Assembly (NCBI RefSeq): GCF_002075345.1
Contig: NZ_NAEW01000008.1
Location: 62,001-126,000, forward strand
Reading direction: 5' to 3'
From: Citrobacter braakii
Lineage (GTDB): Bacteria; Pseudomonadota; Gammaproteobacteria; Enterobacterales; Enterobacteriaceae
DNA: 64,000 nt
The position numbers were made by a program, and so were the translations under genes. The notes beneath the pieces were generated by a model that was given only the letters and a program-made list of their open reading frames with translations, did no database searches and was not told the origin of the DNA. Below, in pieces: positions 11,822 through 22,692 of the stretch. Every line of letters begins with the position of its first letter. Positions within the stretch are counted from its first letter, which is position 1.

Positions 11822-12289
11822 ATGAAATTACGTGATTCGCTGGCAGACAATAACGCCATCCTTTTACAGGCCGAGGCCAGCTCCTGGCAGGAAGCGGTAA
11901 AGCTGAGCGTGGATCTGCTGGTTAAGGCTGATGTGGTTGAACCACGCTACTACCAGGCCATCCTCGACGGAGTCGAACAGTTCGGCCCGTATTTTGTGAT
12001 TGCGCCCGGCCTGGCAATGCCGCACGGCCGTCCGGAGGAAGGAGTCAAGAAAACCGGTTTTGCGCTGGTGACGCTGAAAACACCGCTGGTGTTTAACCAC
12101 GAAGATAACGACCCGGTCGACATCCTGATCACCATGGCGGCAGTAGACGCCAACACACATCAGGAAGTCGGCATCATGCAGATCGTGAATCTCTTTGACG
12201 ACGAAGCCAATTTCGACCGTTTACGTGCCTGCCGTACCGCGCAGGAAGTGCTGGATTTAATTGATAACGCCACTGCGGCGGCTGTTTAA
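11822..12289 (+). CDS. ulaC: PTS ascorbate-specific EIIA component
   Basis: UlaC accepts phosphate from HPr and passes it to UlaB. The 155-residue product is a mannitol/fructose-type EIIA domain; the phosphorylation site His68 is visible in [11 protein letters not shown], and the family core [16 protein letters not shown] follows. GGAGG stands seven or so bases upstream. It lies eleven bases after ulaB, consistent with tight translational coupling. Confidence 0.96.
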   Translation: MKLRDSLADNNAILLQAEASSWQEAVKLSVDLLVKADVVEPRYYQAILDGVEQFGPYFVIAPGLAMPHGRPEEGVKKTGFALVTLKTPLVFNHEDNDPVDILITMAAVDANTHQEVGIMQIVNLFDDEANFDRLRACRTAQEVLDLIDNATAAAV

Positions 12290-12301
12290 AAGGATACCAA
12301 A

Positions 12302-12952
12302 ATGTCATTACCTATGTTGCAGGTTGCGCTGGATAACCAATCAATGTCTTCCGCCTATGAAACGACGCGTCTGATTGCCGAAGAGGTCGATATCATTGAG
12401 GTGGGCACGATTCTTTGCGTGGCTGAGGGGGTGCGCGCCGTACGCGATCTGAAGGCGCTTTATCCGCATAAAATTGTGCTGGCGGATGCCAAAATCGCCG
12501 ACGCGGGTAAAATCCTCTCGCGCATGTGTTTCGAAGCCAACGCTGACTGGGTTACCGTCATCTGCTGCGCGGATATCAACACCACCAAGGGGGCGCTGGA
12601 GGTGGCGAAAGAATTTAATGGCGACGTGCAGATTGAACTGACTGGTTACTGGACCTGGGAGCAGGCGCAGGAGTGGCGTGACGCGGGCATTGGGCAAGTG
12701 GTATATCACCGCAGCCGTGACGCGCAGGCGGCGGGTGTGGCGTGGGGAGAGGCAGATATCAGCGCCATCAAACGCCTTTCTGATATGGGCTTTAAGGTCA
12801 CCGTCACCGGCGGCCTGGCGCTGGAGGATCTGCCGCTGTTCCAGGGGATCCCTATCCACGTCTTTATTGCCGGACGCAGCATTCGCGATGCTGCCTCTCC
12901 GGTAGACGCTGCGCGTCAGTTCAAACGTTCCATCGCCCAACTGTGGGGATAA
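12302..12952 (+). CDS. ulaD: 3-keto-L-gulonate-6-phosphate decarboxylase
   Basis: UlaD decarboxylates 3-keto-L-gulonate-6-phosphate to L-xylulose-5-phosphate in a magnesium-dependent reaction. It is a TIM barrel of the orotidine monophosphate decarboxylase superfamily; Asp11, Glu33 and the DxK motif D62-A-K64 that bind metal and substrate are visible, as is the phosphate-binding VTGGL and GRSI near the C-terminus. The product has 216 residues. It follows ulaC by twelve bases with an AAAAGGA ribosome site. Confidence 0.96.
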   Translation: MSLPMLQVALDNQSMSSAYETTRLIAEEVDIIEVGTILCVAEGVRAVRDLKALYPHKIVLADAKIADAGKILSRMCFEANADWVTVICCADINTTKGALEVAKEFNGDVQIELTGYWTWEQAQEWRDAGIGQVVYHRSRDAQAAGVAWGEADISAIKRLSDMGFKVTVTGGLALEDLPLFQGIPIHVFIAGRSIRDAASPVDAARQFKRSIAQLWG

Positions 12953-12961
12953 GGAGCGACT

Positions 12962-13816
12962 ATGTTGTCGAAACAGGTCCCGCTCGGTATCTATGAAAAA
13001 GCGCTCCCCGGCGGGGAGTGCTGGCTGGAACGCTTGCAGCTGGCGAAGGAACTGGGCTTTGATTTTGTCGAAATATCGGTTGATGAGACCGACGATCGCC
13101 TGGCGCGTCTTGACTGGCGCCGCGAGCAGCGACTGGCGCTGGTGGCCGCTATCGCCGAGACAGGGATACGCGTACCGTCCATGTGCCTGAGCGCTCATCG
13201 TCGTTTCCCGCTTGGCAGTGAAGATGATGCGGTGCGCGAACAGGGGCTGGAGATCATGCGTAAAGCCATTCAGTTTGCGCAGGATATCGGTATTCGCGTT
13301 ATTCAACTGGCGGGTTACGACGTCTATTACCAGCAGGCCAATAACGAAACGCGTCGTCGGTTTCGCGATGGGCTGAAAGAGAGCGTGGAGATGGCGAGCC
13401 GCGCGCAGGTGACGCTGGCGATGGAAATCATGGATTATCCGCTGATGAATTCGATCAGCAAGGCACTGGGTTATGCCCACTATCTCAACAATCCGTGGTT
13501 CCAGCTGTATCCCGATATTGGCAATTTGTCGGCGTGGGATAACGACGTGCAGATGGAGCTGCAGGCTGGGATGGGTCATATCGTTGCCGTACACGTGAAG
13601 GATACCAAACCCGGTGTATTCAAAAATGTGCCGTTTGGTGAAGGGGTTGTTGAGTTCGAACGTTGTTTTGCGACGCTCAAACAGAGTGGGTACTGCGGAC
13701 CATACCTGATTGAGATGTGGAGTGAAACGTCGGACGACCCGGCACGTGAAGTCGCGAAGGCGCGCGACTGGGTGAGGGCGCGAATGGCCAGCGCAGGTCT
13801 GGTGGAGGCGGTGTAA
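12962..13816 (+). CDS. ulaE: L-xylulose-5-phosphate 3-epimerase
   Basis: UlaE converts L-xylulose-5-phosphate to L-ribulose-5-phosphate. The 284-residue product is a xylose-isomerase-like TIM barrel with the metal-binding acidic residues in [12 protein letters not shown] (about residue 155-166), [11 protein letters not shown] (about 185) and the final LIEMWSE. It is preceded by AAGGAG and its TAA stop shares one base with the ulaF ATG (TAATG), so the two are translationally coupled. Confidence 0.96.
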   Translation: MLSKQVPLGIYEKALPGGECWLERLQLAKELGFDFVEISVDETDDRLARLDWRREQRLALVAAIAETGIRVPSMCLSAHRRFPLGSEDDAVREQGLEIMRKAIQFAQDIGIRVIQLAGYDVYYQQANNETRRRFRDGLKESVEMASRAQVTLAMEIMDYPLMNSISKALGYAHYLNNPWFQLYPDIGNLSAWDNDVQMELQAGMGHIVAVHVKDTKPGVFKNVPFGEGVVEFERCFATLKQSGYCGPYLIEMWSETSDDPAREVAKARDWVRARMASAGLVEAV

Positions 13817-14502
13817 TGCAAAAACTTAAACAGCAGGTTTTTGAGGCCAATATGGATTTGCCGCGCTACGGGCTGGTGACGTTCACCTGGGGGAACGTCA
13901 GCGCCATTGACCGCGAGCGCGGTCTGGTGGTGATTAAGCCTAGCGGCGTCGACTACCAAACGATGCAGGTAGATGACATGGTGGTTGTGGATCTGGCCGG
14001 CAACGTAGTGGAAGGGCGCTATCGTCCTTCTTCTGATACCGCCACCCATCTGGAGCTGTATCGCCGCTATTCTTCTCTCGGCGGCGTGGTGCACACCCAC
14101 TCAACCCACGCGACGGCATGGGCGCAGGCGGGTCTGGCAATTCCCTCTTTCGGCACGACGCATGCGGATTACTTCTTTGGCGATATTCCCTGCACCAGGG
14201 CGTTAACTGAAGCTGAAGTTCAGGGCGAGTATGAGCTAAATACCGGCAAGGTGATTGTCGAAACGCTGGGGGAGGTGGAACCTTTGCATACGCCTGGCGT
14301 AGTGGTGTACCAGCATGGCCCGTTTGCCTGGGGCAAGGATGCTCACGATGCGGTACATAACGCCGTGGTGATGGAGGAAGTGGCAAAAATGGCATGGATT
14401 GCGCGTGGTATTAATCCGGCTCTTAGCCCCATCGACTGTTATCTGATGAATAAGCATTTCATGCGTAAGCACGGTCCAAACGCCTATTACGGACAGAAGT
14501 AA
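13816..14502 (+). CDS. ulaF: L-ribulose-5-phosphate 4-epimerase
   Basis: UlaF makes D-xylulose-5-phosphate, which enters the pentose phosphate pathway and so completes ascorbate breakdown. It is a class II aldolase fold zinc enzyme; the zinc ligands His93 and His95 are visible in VVHTHSTHA, with a third His in [16 protein letters not shown]. The product has 228 residues and is a paralogue of AraD. It overlaps ulaE by one base and ends the operon. Confidence 0.96.
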   Translation: MQKLKQQVFEANMDLPRYGLVTFTWGNVSAIDRERGLVVIKPSGVDYQTMQVDDMVVVDLAGNVVEGRYRPSSDTATHLELYRRYSSLGGVVHTHSTHATAWAQAGLAIPSFGTTHADYFFGDIPCTRALTEAEVQGEYELNTGKVIVETLGEVEPLHTPGVVVYQHGPFAWGKDAHDAVHNAVVMEEVAKMAWIARGINPALSPIDCYLMNKHFMRKHGPNAYYGQK

Positions 14503-14573
14503 CGACTAAGTCCTGGAGCCCAATCATTCAGGGGATGTTATTGATCTGGCTGTGGGACTTTGTTGCAAAAAAA

Positions 14574-14591
14574 GCCCCCTGTGAAGGGGGC
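14574..14591 (-). terminator. Terminator of yjfY
   Basis: The stem GCCCCCT/AGGGGGC with a four-base loop is preceded on the plus strand by seven A residues, so it reads as a stem plus U-run on the minus strand, downstream of yjfY. It may also slow transcription coming from ulaF, but no T-run follows in that direction. Confidence 0.85.
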
Positions 14592-14632
14592 AAATTAAAC
14601 TGCGGCAATGTTCTCGTTGGTTATTTCTGGTG

Positions 14633-14908
14633 CTAGCGGTAAATATCTGCACTGGCGTGCATATTTCCGTTACTACCGGGTTCCCTGGTGAGGATCACGT
14701 GGTAGTAGGTTGCGCCTTGCGCATCGGTCTCTTCATTCAGGGCCTGAGTGGCTTCACTTTCAGTGGCGAAGTTATGATTTATGTAAATGACGCCTAAGCT
14801 CTGCACATCATCCATATTCCTGGCCTGATGATTGTCAATTTTGATGGCTGCCGTTGCATTTGCACTAAGCAAAAGCATAGCCAGAAGGGTCAAAACACGG
14901 GCTCGCAT
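14633..14908 (-). CDS. yjfY: YjfY, DUF1471-type secreted protein
   Basis: This is a third YhcN/DUF1471 family protein in the window. The 91-residue product has a signal peptide (cleavage expected near ATA/AIK, about residue 20) and a mature domain with the family pattern of a short strand (LGVIYINH), a helix of Glu/Ala residues and a closing strand ending MHASADIYR. Its biochemical role is not known to me; relatives are secreted stress-response proteins. An AGGAGGT sequence precedes the start. It lies convergent to the ula operon. Confidence 0.9.
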   Translation of the reverse strand: MRARVLTLLAMLLLSANATAAIKIDNHQARNMDDVQSLGVIYINHNFATESEATQALNEETDAQGATYYHVILTREPGSNGNMHASADIYR

Positions 14909-15205
14909 ATGTACCTCCTCGACTGCGGTCTCTGGTTGCCTCTCTCCTGTGAGTGATTAGCTTCTGATGTAATTTTAACCGTTACCGGCGCAGTCGATAG
15001 CGACCATTTCTGATGCAGTTGTTCAAAAAATTACCGCATGACCATCTTTTCTTTTATTAACAGGCCGCTGGTGTGTACCGCGCGGTGAAAAATACCTGTC
15101 TTTCGCGCATAAGCACTTACCAAATAGTCAATTTAATCGGGTGAGTACGCCGTTTATAGTGAGCCGGATAATTAATATAACTTTATGATAATAAGGCAAA
15201 AACTT
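14909..15205. other. Intergenic region, yjfY to TauE-like permease
   Basis: This divergent gap of about 300 bases must hold the promoters of yjfY and the permease. TTATAGT near 15152 could be a -10 element for the rightward gene. I see no small gene, repeat or clear operator. Confidence 0.4.
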
Positions 15206-15970
15206 ATGGATACTTCATTCATGGATTTCAGCTACTTTGTGACCATGTTTATGGTCGCGCTGGTGGCAGGCTTTATTAACGTGGTGTCGGGCGGCGGTGG
15301 TTTTCTCTCGATTGGCGCACTGTTAATTTCTGGTTTACCCCCGGCGAATGCGCTGGCAACCAATAAAATTCAGGCGCTGGGCAGCTCGCTGACCTCCGGG
15401 ATTTATTTTTTACGCCGGGGGCATATCAACGTGCAGGAGCACAAGTATGTGTTTTTATCTGCCTTTATCGGTTCTGCGATGGGAACGACGCTTATCCAGT
15501 TCATTGAACCGGAGCTGCTGAAGAAACTGCTCCCGATCCTGATTATCGCGGTCGCTATCTACTTTATTTTTGCGCCAAATCTCAGCGAACCGAAAAGAAA
15601 GCAGCAGGTATCCCTGTTTCTCTTCTCGTTGATCGGCGGGGGATTCATTGGCTTTTATGACGGCTTTCTCGGTGCCGGGGCTGGCTCCTTTTATACCCTC
15701 AGCTATATCCTGCTGTGGGGATACAGCATCGATAAGGCGCAAATTCACTCGAATTTTATTAACCTGGCGTCCAACATCGCCTCGATATTGTTCTTCATTT
15801 TTGGCGGTAAAATGATCTGGTCACTGGGGCTGGTGATGTTTGCCGGGCAGTCCCTCGGCGCACGTCTTGGCGCGACGGTCGTACTAACGCGCGGCAAGAA
15901 AGTTATCCGACCCATGATTGTCATTGTCTCCATTTGCATCAGCGTCAAAATGCTGCTGGATATGTATTAA
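15206..15970 (+). CDS. TauE/SafE (YfcA-like) sulfite exporter family permease
   Basis: This is an inner-membrane protein of the TauE/SafE family, whose members move small anions such as sulfite or organic acids; the substrate here is not known. The 254-residue product has about eight hydrophobic segments in two repeats. Each repeat starts with the family glycine-rich turn: FINVVSGGGGFLSIGAL near residue 25 and GFYDGFLGAGAGSF near residue 152. The start at 15206 is preferred because AAGG lies nine bases upstream; an in-frame ATG at 15185 is less well placed. E. coli K-12 lacks a gene here, so it is an insertion between yjfY and rpsF. Confidence 0.85.
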   Translation: MDTSFMDFSYFVTMFMVALVAGFINVVSGGGGFLSIGALLISGLPPANALATNKIQALGSSLTSGIYFLRRGHINVQEHKYVFLSAFIGSAMGTTLIQFIEPELLKKLLPILIIAVAIYFIFAPNLSEPKRKQQVSLFLFSLIGGGFIGFYDGFLGAGAGSFYTLSYILLWGYSIDKAQIHSNFINLASNIASILFFIFGGKMIWSLGLVMFAGQSLGARLGATVVLTRGKKVIRPMIVIVSICISVKMLLDMY

Positions 15971-16043
15971 TGGCGACATGATAAATAATCGTACAATTAC
16001 CTTGAGTTTAGTGGCAGGCGCCAGTATTATGACGCGTCAATTT

Positions 16044-16108
16044 TTCAGCCGACCTTTAACACGTTCCTTGCCTCCCCGGGCCTCGGCTGACCCAGACAGG
16101 AGGCTGAA
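16044..16108 (+). promoter_or_regulatory. rpsF leader, candidate S6:S18 binding element
   Basis: The rpsF leader contains TTCAGCC at 16044-16050, which can pair either with CGGCTGA at 16084-16090 or with GGCTGAA at 16102-16108, just before the ribosome site. A conserved S6:S18-binding mRNA structure is established for this leader in E. coli and related bacteria, and serves to repress rpsF-priB-rpsR-rplI. The two competing pairings are seen in the sequence; the switch model is inference. Confidence 0.6.
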
Positions 16109-16111
16109 TAA

Positions 16112-16525
<414 letters not shown>

Positions 16526-16531
16526 TTTCTG

Positions 16532-17078
<547 letters not shown>

Positions 17079-17107
17079 TCGGTCACGGTCCATTAATACG
17101 ACTTTGA

Positions 17108-17569
<462 letters not shown>

Positions 17570-17596
17570 GTTTTTATTCTGATTACCGCGTAAAAG

Positions 17597-17619
17597 CGCC
17601 GGCCTTGTGTCGGCGTTTT
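17597..17619 (+). terminator. Terminator of the rpsF operon
   Basis: CGCCG and CGGCG form a short stem with a nine-base loop that can close further, followed by TTTTG and a second T cluster. It lies 28 bases past the rplI stop. Confidence 0.7.
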
Positions 17620-17712
17620 GCTTTTCTGTTCCCTCCGCTTTTCGCTCTGGCTATTCTTTATCCTTTTCGGGATAATCATAAAAATAAAACATTATTTTAA
17701 AATGGTGATGGA

Positions 17713-18636
17713 ATGGAACCAACGCACCAACCTCTGTTTGCGCGTAAAAATGTTGTCTACCTGAGCGCAGCGTTCTGCTGTCTGCTGTGGGGGAGCGCCT
17801 ATCCGGCGATCAAAAGCGGATATGAGATCTTCCAGATTGCCACGGATGACATTCCCTCAAAAATTGTCTTTGCCGGCTATCGCTTCCTGTTTGCTGGATT
17901 ATTGCTGCTATTGCTGGCGGTGGCGCAGCGTAAACCGATTGGCCGGTTAAGCCCGCGTCAGTACGGTCAGCTCACGCTGTTGGGACTGACGCAAACCTCG
18001 CTGCAATACATCTTCTTCTATATTGGCCTGGCGTTCACGACGGGGGTGAAAGGGTCGATCATGAACGCGACCGGCACCTTCTTCAGCGTGCTTCTGGCCC
18101 ATTTTATCTATCAGAACGACAAGCTGAGCTACAACAAAGTGCTGGGCTGTATCCTGGGCTTTACCGGCGTAATGGTGGTGAACTTTAGCAGCGGACTGGA
18201 TTTTAACTTCAGCCTGTTAGGGGACGGTTCAGTGGTGATGGCGGCCTTTATTCTTTCTGCCGCCACGTTATACGGTAAACGCATTTCTCAGACGGTAGAC
18301 CCGACGGTAATGACAGGATATCAGTTGGGTGTCGGCGGTCTGGCGCTGGTTATCGGCGGCTACGCTTTTGGTGGCACGCTGACCGTACACGGCGCGTCTT
18401 CAGTGGCGATTCTGGGCTACCTGACATTACTCTCTTCGGTCGCTTTTGCGTTGTGGAGTATTCTGCTCAAGCATAACCGCGTGGGGATGATTGCGCCGTT
18501 TAACTTCCTGATCCCGGTTTCGGGGGCGGTTCTGTCGGCGATATTCCTCGGCGAAAACATTCTCGAATGGAAATATGCGCTGGCGCTGGTGCTGGTCTGT
18601 TCCGGGATCTGGTGGGTGAACAAGGTGAAGCGCTGA
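17713..18636 (+). CDS. EamA-family (DMT) transporter
   Basis: This is an inner-membrane exporter of the drug/metabolite transporter superfamily; the substrate cannot be read from the sequence. The 307-residue product has ten predicted membrane segments in two EamA repeats: CCLLWGSAYPAIKSG near residue 22, and a second repeat after about residue 175 with LLSSVAFALWSILLKH and a final ENILEWKYALALVLVCSGIW. It occupies the rplI-ytfB interval, where E. coli K-12 has yjfZ and ytfA. The start at 17713 lacks a strong ribosome site but the N-terminus is of normal length. Confidence 0.85.
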   Translation: MEPTHQPLFARKNVVYLSAAFCCLLWGSAYPAIKSGYEIFQIATDDIPSKIVFAGYRFLFAGLLLLLLAVAQRKPIGRLSPRQYGQLTLLGLTQTSLQYIFFYIGLAFTTGVKGSIMNATGTFFSVLLAHFIYQNDKLSYNKVLGCILGFTGVMVVNFSSGLDFNFSLLGDGSVVMAAFILSAATLYGKRISQTVDPTVMTGYQLGVGGLALVIGGYAFGGTLTVHGASSVAILGYLTLLSSVAFALWSILLKHNRVGMIAPFNFLIPVSGAVLSAIFLGENILEWKYALALVLVCSGIWWVNKVKR

Positions 18637-18690
18637 CGCTTCACCTTGATATCTGATGCGCTGTGTTTATCAGGTCTACAGGTGTGCCGG

Positions 18691-19341
18691 TTAACGGGCG
18701 CGAATAAAACTGCCGTTAGGTTGTCGAGTAAACAGTACCTGCTGACCATTACCGGTATCAATGGTTAATCCCGTTACCACGCCGTTGGCATTCTGCCTGA
18801 TTTGTACCATCTGGCCGTCTTTCAGGTTGCTCAGCGGTTTTCCGGCACCTTCAACCTGCGCCATTGCGTATACATCGGTTGGCGGGAGGTTATGGTCGCG
18901 GAATACCTGCGCCAGTGTTTTGCCCGAGTCTACGCGATAGGAGCGCCACTGTTGCTCAATTCCACTATCCTGTTGGAAAGGTTGCGTCTGCGGCTGAGAT
19001 TGCTGAGCCTGCGGCTGCGCGTCTGGTTCTCCTTCCTGGATTGGCTCAGGCGCAAGCGGAGCGACCTGGCCCGGATCGTTTTGCGGGGCGACCAACTGTG
19101 CCTGCAGTTGAGCTTCGGTCGGCGGCTGCGACTGTGACTGTAAATCCAGCTGGGCAGTACGCGTAACCACAGGGGCATCGCTGGTGTCACTGGAGGGCAG
19201 CAGGAAGCCTATCACCAGCACGATAGCAGCAATTATAATGCCGCGTCGGTGCATAGGCGGTAGCGGATCCATAATGCGAAAATTGTCCGGTGCATGCCAG
19301 ATTTTCGCCAGGGTTGGTTTTAATTCAAAGCGCCCGGGCAT
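18691..19341 (-). CDS. ytfB: YtfB, OapA-domain cell-division-associated protein
   Basis: YtfB is a bitopic inner-membrane protein; the E. coli protein binds peptidoglycan through its OapA/LysM-like domain and overproduction affects division. The 216-residue product has an N-terminal cytosolic segment, one membrane helix (about residues 34-49), a Gln/Pro-rich periplasmic linker (about 65-130) and a C-terminal OapA domain beginning WRSYRVDSGKTLAQVFRDH. The Gln-rich linker is longer and more repetitive than the domains around it, which may explain length variation relative to E. coli (212 residues). Confidence 0.92.
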   Translation of the reverse strand: MPGRFELKPTLAKIWHAPDNFRIMDPLPPMHRRGIIIAAIVLVIGFLLPSSDTSDAPVVTRTAQLDLQSQSQPPTEAQLQAQLVAPQNDPGQVAPLAPEPIQEGEPDAQPQAQQSQPQTQPFQQDSGIEQQWRSYRVDSGKTLAQVFRDHNLPPTDVYAMAQVEGAGKPLSNLKDGQMVQIRQNANGVVTGLTIDTGNGQQVLFTRQPNGSFIRAR

Positions 19342-19560
19342 GGCTTTCCTCCTGCTCCGCGTCTCGTTCCTCGATCATAGAGTATAGATGGCTAATGCTA
19401 TGATGTTCGTCATATTACCCGCTTTCGTGACGTCAACGCGGGGTATTCCTATTGTTTATGTTTCCTCGCGATTTGTCATCTGTTCCCGAGACAAAGTTTT
19501 ACCGGATGCGGCATGGCTGATATGCTGCCCGCTACTTTACATCCGATGAAAGGAAATATG

Positions 19561-20181
19561 ATGGCTAACCCGACTTTTGACACTATCGAAGCGCAAGCAA
19601 GCTACGGCATTGGTTTGCAGGTAGGACAACAGCTGAGTGAATCCGGACTGGAAGGACTGTTGCCTGAAGCGCTGGTAGCGGGTATCGCTGACGCGCTGGA
19701 AGGTAAGCACCCGGCAGTGCCGGTTGATGTTGTGCATCGCGCACTGCGTGAAATCCACGAACGCGCTGATGCAGTTCGTCGCGAGCGTTTCCAGGCTATG
19801 GCGGCTGATGGCGTCAAATATCTGGAAGAAAACCGTGAGAAAGACGGTGTGAACAGCACTGAATCCGGTTTGCAGTTCCGTGTGCTGACTCAGGGCGAAG
19901 GTGCTATTCCAGCGCGTACTGACCGCGTTCGCGTGCACTACACCGGTAAACTGATCGACGGTACCGTGTTTGACAGCTCTGTCGCACGCGGCGAACCGGC
20001 TGAATTCCCGGTTAACGGCGTGATCCCTGGCTGGATTGAAGCGCTGACCCTGATGCCGGTAGGTTCCAAATGGGAACTGACTATTCCTCAGGAACTGGCT
20101 TACGGCGAGCGTGGCGCTGGTGCGTCCATTCCTCCGTTCAGCACGCTGGTGTTCGACGTTGAGCTGCTTGAGATCCTGTAA
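19561..20181 (+). CDS. fklB: FKBP22-type peptidyl-prolyl cis-trans isomerase
   Basis: FklB catalyses proline cis-trans isomerisation and acts as a folding helper in the cytosol. The 206-residue product has an N-terminal dimerisation domain (about residues 1-90) and a C-terminal FKBP domain with the family signature [18 protein letters not shown] and the final [21 protein letters not shown]. The start at 19561 gives the E. coli length and follows AAAGGA at 19549-19554; an ATG one codon earlier and another far upstream are less likely. The mature domain lacks a signal peptide. Confidence 0.95.
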   Translation: MANPTFDTIEAQASYGIGLQVGQQLSESGLEGLLPEALVAGIADALEGKHPAVPVDVVHRALREIHERADAVRRERFQAMAADGVKYLEENREKDGVNSTESGLQFRVLTQGEGAIPARTDRVRVHYTGKLIDGTVFDSSVARGEPAEFPVNGVIPGWIEALTLMPVGSKWELTIPQELAYGERGAGASIPPFSTLVFDVELLEIL

Positions 20182-20490
20182 GCAGTGACTTCTGTTCCCT
20201 CCGAGGCCGGGGGGAACAAAAAAATAGCGTGAAAAGCTATAGTTACGTGGTTGTCGATATTTTATTTTGCAAATGCCTCGTTAGCGTGTATTTTTGTGAG
20301 CTGATTCGCGCTATCAGAGTGATATGACACTCACTTTAAACATTAAATTAACATTATATCTAAATCTTAGTATTCATCCCGCCAATTCTTACCTAATATC
20401 GATGAGTCCTGATAATCAGGAACGTCGTATCATAGACACACTAAAGGCCGTAGAGCCTGAACAACACAGACAGGTACAGGAAGAAAAAAC
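20182..20490. other. fklB-cycA intergenic region
   Basis: This gap of 309 bases holds the cycA promoter and long leader. A GTTCCC/GGGAAC hairpin (20194-20217) stands just after fklB but is followed by A rather than T residues on the plus strand. A 15-base palindrome TCCTGATAATCAGGA lies at 20407-20421, within the likely cycA leader. In E. coli cycA mRNA is a target of the GcvB small RNA; pairing here was not tested. No gene is seen. Confidence 0.4.
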
Positions 20491-21900
20491 ATGGTAGATC
20501 AGGTAAAAGTCGACGCCGCTGAAGAGGCTTCGTCTGAACAGTCGCTACGGCGCAATCTCACAAACCGTCATATTCAACTTATTGCCATTGGTGGTGCTAT
20601 TGGTACCGGCCTGTTTATGGGCTCTGGTAAAACCATCAGCCTCGCCGGACCGTCGATCATCTTTGTGTATATGATTATCGGTTTTATGCTGTTTTTCGTG
20701 ATGCGTGCAATGGGTGAATTGCTGCTCTCGAATCTGGAGTACAAATCTTTTAGTGATTTCGCCTCTGATCTGCTCGGGCCATGGGCCGGGTATTTTACCG
20801 GCTGGACTTACTGGTTCTGCTGGGTTGTTACCGGGATGGCAGACGTTGTCGCCATTACGGCGTATGCGCAATTCTGGTTCCCCGAACTTTCAGACTGGGT
20901 CGCCTCGCTGGCGGTGATCGTGCTGCTGCTGAGCCTCAACCTTGCCACTGTAAAAATGTTCGGTGAGATGGAGTTCTGGTTTGCGATGATCAAAATCGTC
21001 GCCATCATCGGCCTGATTGTCGTTGGTCTGGTGATGGTGCTGACGCACTTCCAGTCGCCAACCGGCGTTCAGGCATCGTTCACGCATCTGTGGAATGACG
21101 GTGGCTGGTTCCCGAAAGGTCTGAGCGGCTTCTTTGCTGGCTTCCAGATAGCCGTGTTCGCGTTTGTGGGTATTGAGCTGGTGGGAACGACCGCAGCGGA
21201 AACCAAGGACCCGGAGAAATCTCTACCGCGCGCCATTAACTCGATTCCGATCCGTATCATCATGTTCTACGTTTTTGCGCTGATCGTGATTATGTCCGTA
21301 ACACCGTGGAGCTCGGTAGTGCCAACCAAGAGCCCATTCGTTGAACTGTTTGTGCTGGTCGGTCTGCCTGCCGCGGCGAGCCTGATCAACTTTGTGGTGC
21401 TGACTTCAGCAGCCTCTTCCGCAAACAGTGGCGTGTTCTCTACCAGCCGTATGCTGTTCGGCCTGGCACAGGAAGGCGTAGCGCCTAAAGCGTTTGCCAA
21501 ACTGTCTAAACGCGCAGTTCCGGCGAAAGGTTTAACCTTTTCCTGTATCTGTCTGCTGGGCGGCGTGGTGATGCTTTACGTGAACCCGAGCGTGATTGGC
21601 GCGTTCACCATGATCACTACCGTGTCGGCGATTCTGTTCATGTTCGTCTGGACCATCATTCTTTGCTCGTACCTGGTGTACCGCAAGCAGCGTCCGCACC
21701 TGCATGAAAAATCAATCTACAAGATGCCGCTAGGCAAGCTGATGTGCTGGGTATGTATGGCGTTCTTCGTCTTCGTACTGGTACTGCTGACGCTGGAAGA
21801 TGATACCCGCCAGGCGCTGATCGTGACGCCGCTGTGGTTCATCGCGCTGGGTCTGGGTTGGTTGTTTATCGGTAAGAAACGTATGGCAGGTATGCGTTAA
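20491..21900 (+). CDS. cycA: D-serine/D-alanine/glycine:proton symporter
   Basis: CycA is an inner-membrane amino acid permease of the APC superfamily importing glycine, D-alanine, D-serine and D-cycloserine. The 469-residue product has twelve membrane segments, the amino-acid permease signature GGAIGTGLFMGSG in the first helix (about residues 33-45) and the conserved FVGIELVGTTAAETKDPEKS loop region near residue 227-246. AGGAAG stands about ten bases before the start. It is monocistronic and followed by a BIME. Confidence 0.97.
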   Translation: MVDQVKVDAAEEASSEQSLRRNLTNRHIQLIAIGGAIGTGLFMGSGKTISLAGPSIIFVYMIIGFMLFFVMRAMGELLLSNLEYKSFSDFASDLLGPWAGYFTGWTYWFCWVVTGMADVVAITAYAQFWFPELSDWVASLAVIVLLLSLNLATVKMFGEMEFWFAMIKIVAIIGLIVVGLVMVLTHFQSPTGVQASFTHLWNDGGWFPKGLSGFFAGFQIAVFAFVGIELVGTTAAETKDPEKSLPRAINSIPIRIIMFYVFALIVIMSVTPWSSVVPTKSPFVELFVLVGLPAAASLINFVVLTSAASSANSGVFSTSRMLFGLAQEGVAPKAFAKLSKRAVPAKGLTFSCICLLGGVVMLYVNPSVIGAFTMITTVSAILFMFVWTIILCSYLVYRKQRPHLHEKSIYKMPLGKLMCWVCMAFFVFVLVLLTLEDDTRQALIVTPLWFIALGLGWLFIGKKRMAGMR

Positions 21901-21907
21901 TTTTAGT

Positions 21908-21973
21908 GCCCGGTAGCGCGATGCTTACCGGGCCTGAATTCCGTAGGCCGGATACGCGTTAGCGCTATCCGGC
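21908..21973. repeat. BIME of two REP units
   Basis: Two hairpins, GCCCGGTA/TACCGGGC and GCCGGATA/TATCCGGC, stand between the convergent cycA and ytfE genes. Confidence 0.8.
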
Positions 21974-21980
21974 GATATCT

Positions 21981-22643
21981 TTACTCCCCGGCGAGAGCTC
22001 GCGGGAACAACACATTATTTTCCAGACTGATGTGTTCCATCAAGTCGTCGATCATCTCGTTAATGCCGTTATACATGGCTTTCCAGGTGGTGCAGGCTTC
22101 TGGCGGCGGCGTCACGTTATGGGTGATGTGTTTGATCACTTCGACCAGTTCACCGGCATCGTCATGTTCGCTTTCCATCACGCTGATTGGTCCCATCGCC
22201 TGGCTACCCATGCCCTGTTTGATCATCGGGAACAGGATCTGCTCTTCTTTCATCATGTGGCTGGACAGCTCTTCATGCAGCATGGTCAGGTTTTTCGCCA
22301 GACCGCGTGGTACGTTCGGTTTATCTGCGTGAACGCGTTCAACTTTCGTGGCCTGCAGAATCAGTTCCGGCAGCTGTTCGCGGTGTCTGTCGTGATAACG
22401 CACGATGATATGATCGATGATTTCAGCCAGTGCCACGGTACGCCAGTCTTTCTCCAGCGGCTGTTCAGCCAACTGCGCGAGCTGTGCCTCAATAACGTCT
22501 AAATCCAGCTCTTTACGCGCAGCAGCGCGTGCCAGCGTTTGCTTACCGCCGCAGCAGTAATCCATATCGTATTTACGAAACAGGGCCGAAGCGCGAGGAA
22601 TAGAGAGCGCCAGTTCACCTAAAGGTTGATCGCGATAAGACAT
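21981..22643 (-). CDS. ytfE: Di-iron protein for repair of iron-sulfur centres (RIC)
   Basis: YtfE repairs or protects iron-sulfur clusters damaged by nitric oxide and also reduces NO. The 220-residue product has an N-terminal ScdA domain with adjacent cysteines C30-C31 (DYCCGG) and a hemerythrin-like four-helix bundle; the expected di-iron ligands H84, H129, E133, H160, H204 and E208 are all present. The gene is monocistronic. A strong NsrR-type operator lies just upstream, matching its known control by NsrR, whose gene is at the left end of the window. Confidence 0.97.
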   Translation of the reverse strand: MSYRDQPLGELALSIPRASALFRKYDMDYCCGGKQTLARAAARKELDLDVIEAQLAQLAEQPLEKDWRTVALAEIIDHIIVRYHDRHREQLPELILQATKVERVHADKPNVPRGLAKNLTMLHEELSSHMMKEEQILFPMIKQGMGSQAMGPISVMESEHDDAGELVEVIKHITHNVTPPPEACTTWKAMYNGINEMIDDLMEHISLENNVLFPRALAGE

Positions 22644-22669
22644 TGCCGTTACCTCATTCTCAATAATAT

Positions 22670-22692
22670 AAGATGTATATTAAATGCAACTT
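22670..22692. promoter_or_regulatory. Predicted NsrR operator of ytfE
   Basis: A 23-base near-palindrome begins AAGATGTATAT and ends AAATGCAACTT, separated by one base. This matches the established 11-1-11 NsrR motif (AAGATGYTTTT and its complement). It sits 27-49 bases before the ytfE start, where it would cover the promoter. The motif is seen; binding is inferred. Confidence 0.85.

Noticed and set aside
12341-13594. A long open frame of 417 codons on the minus strand inside ulaD-ulaE.
   Set aside because: It is antisense to two well-identified genes and reads as a basic, low-information translation; it is a shadow of biased codon use.
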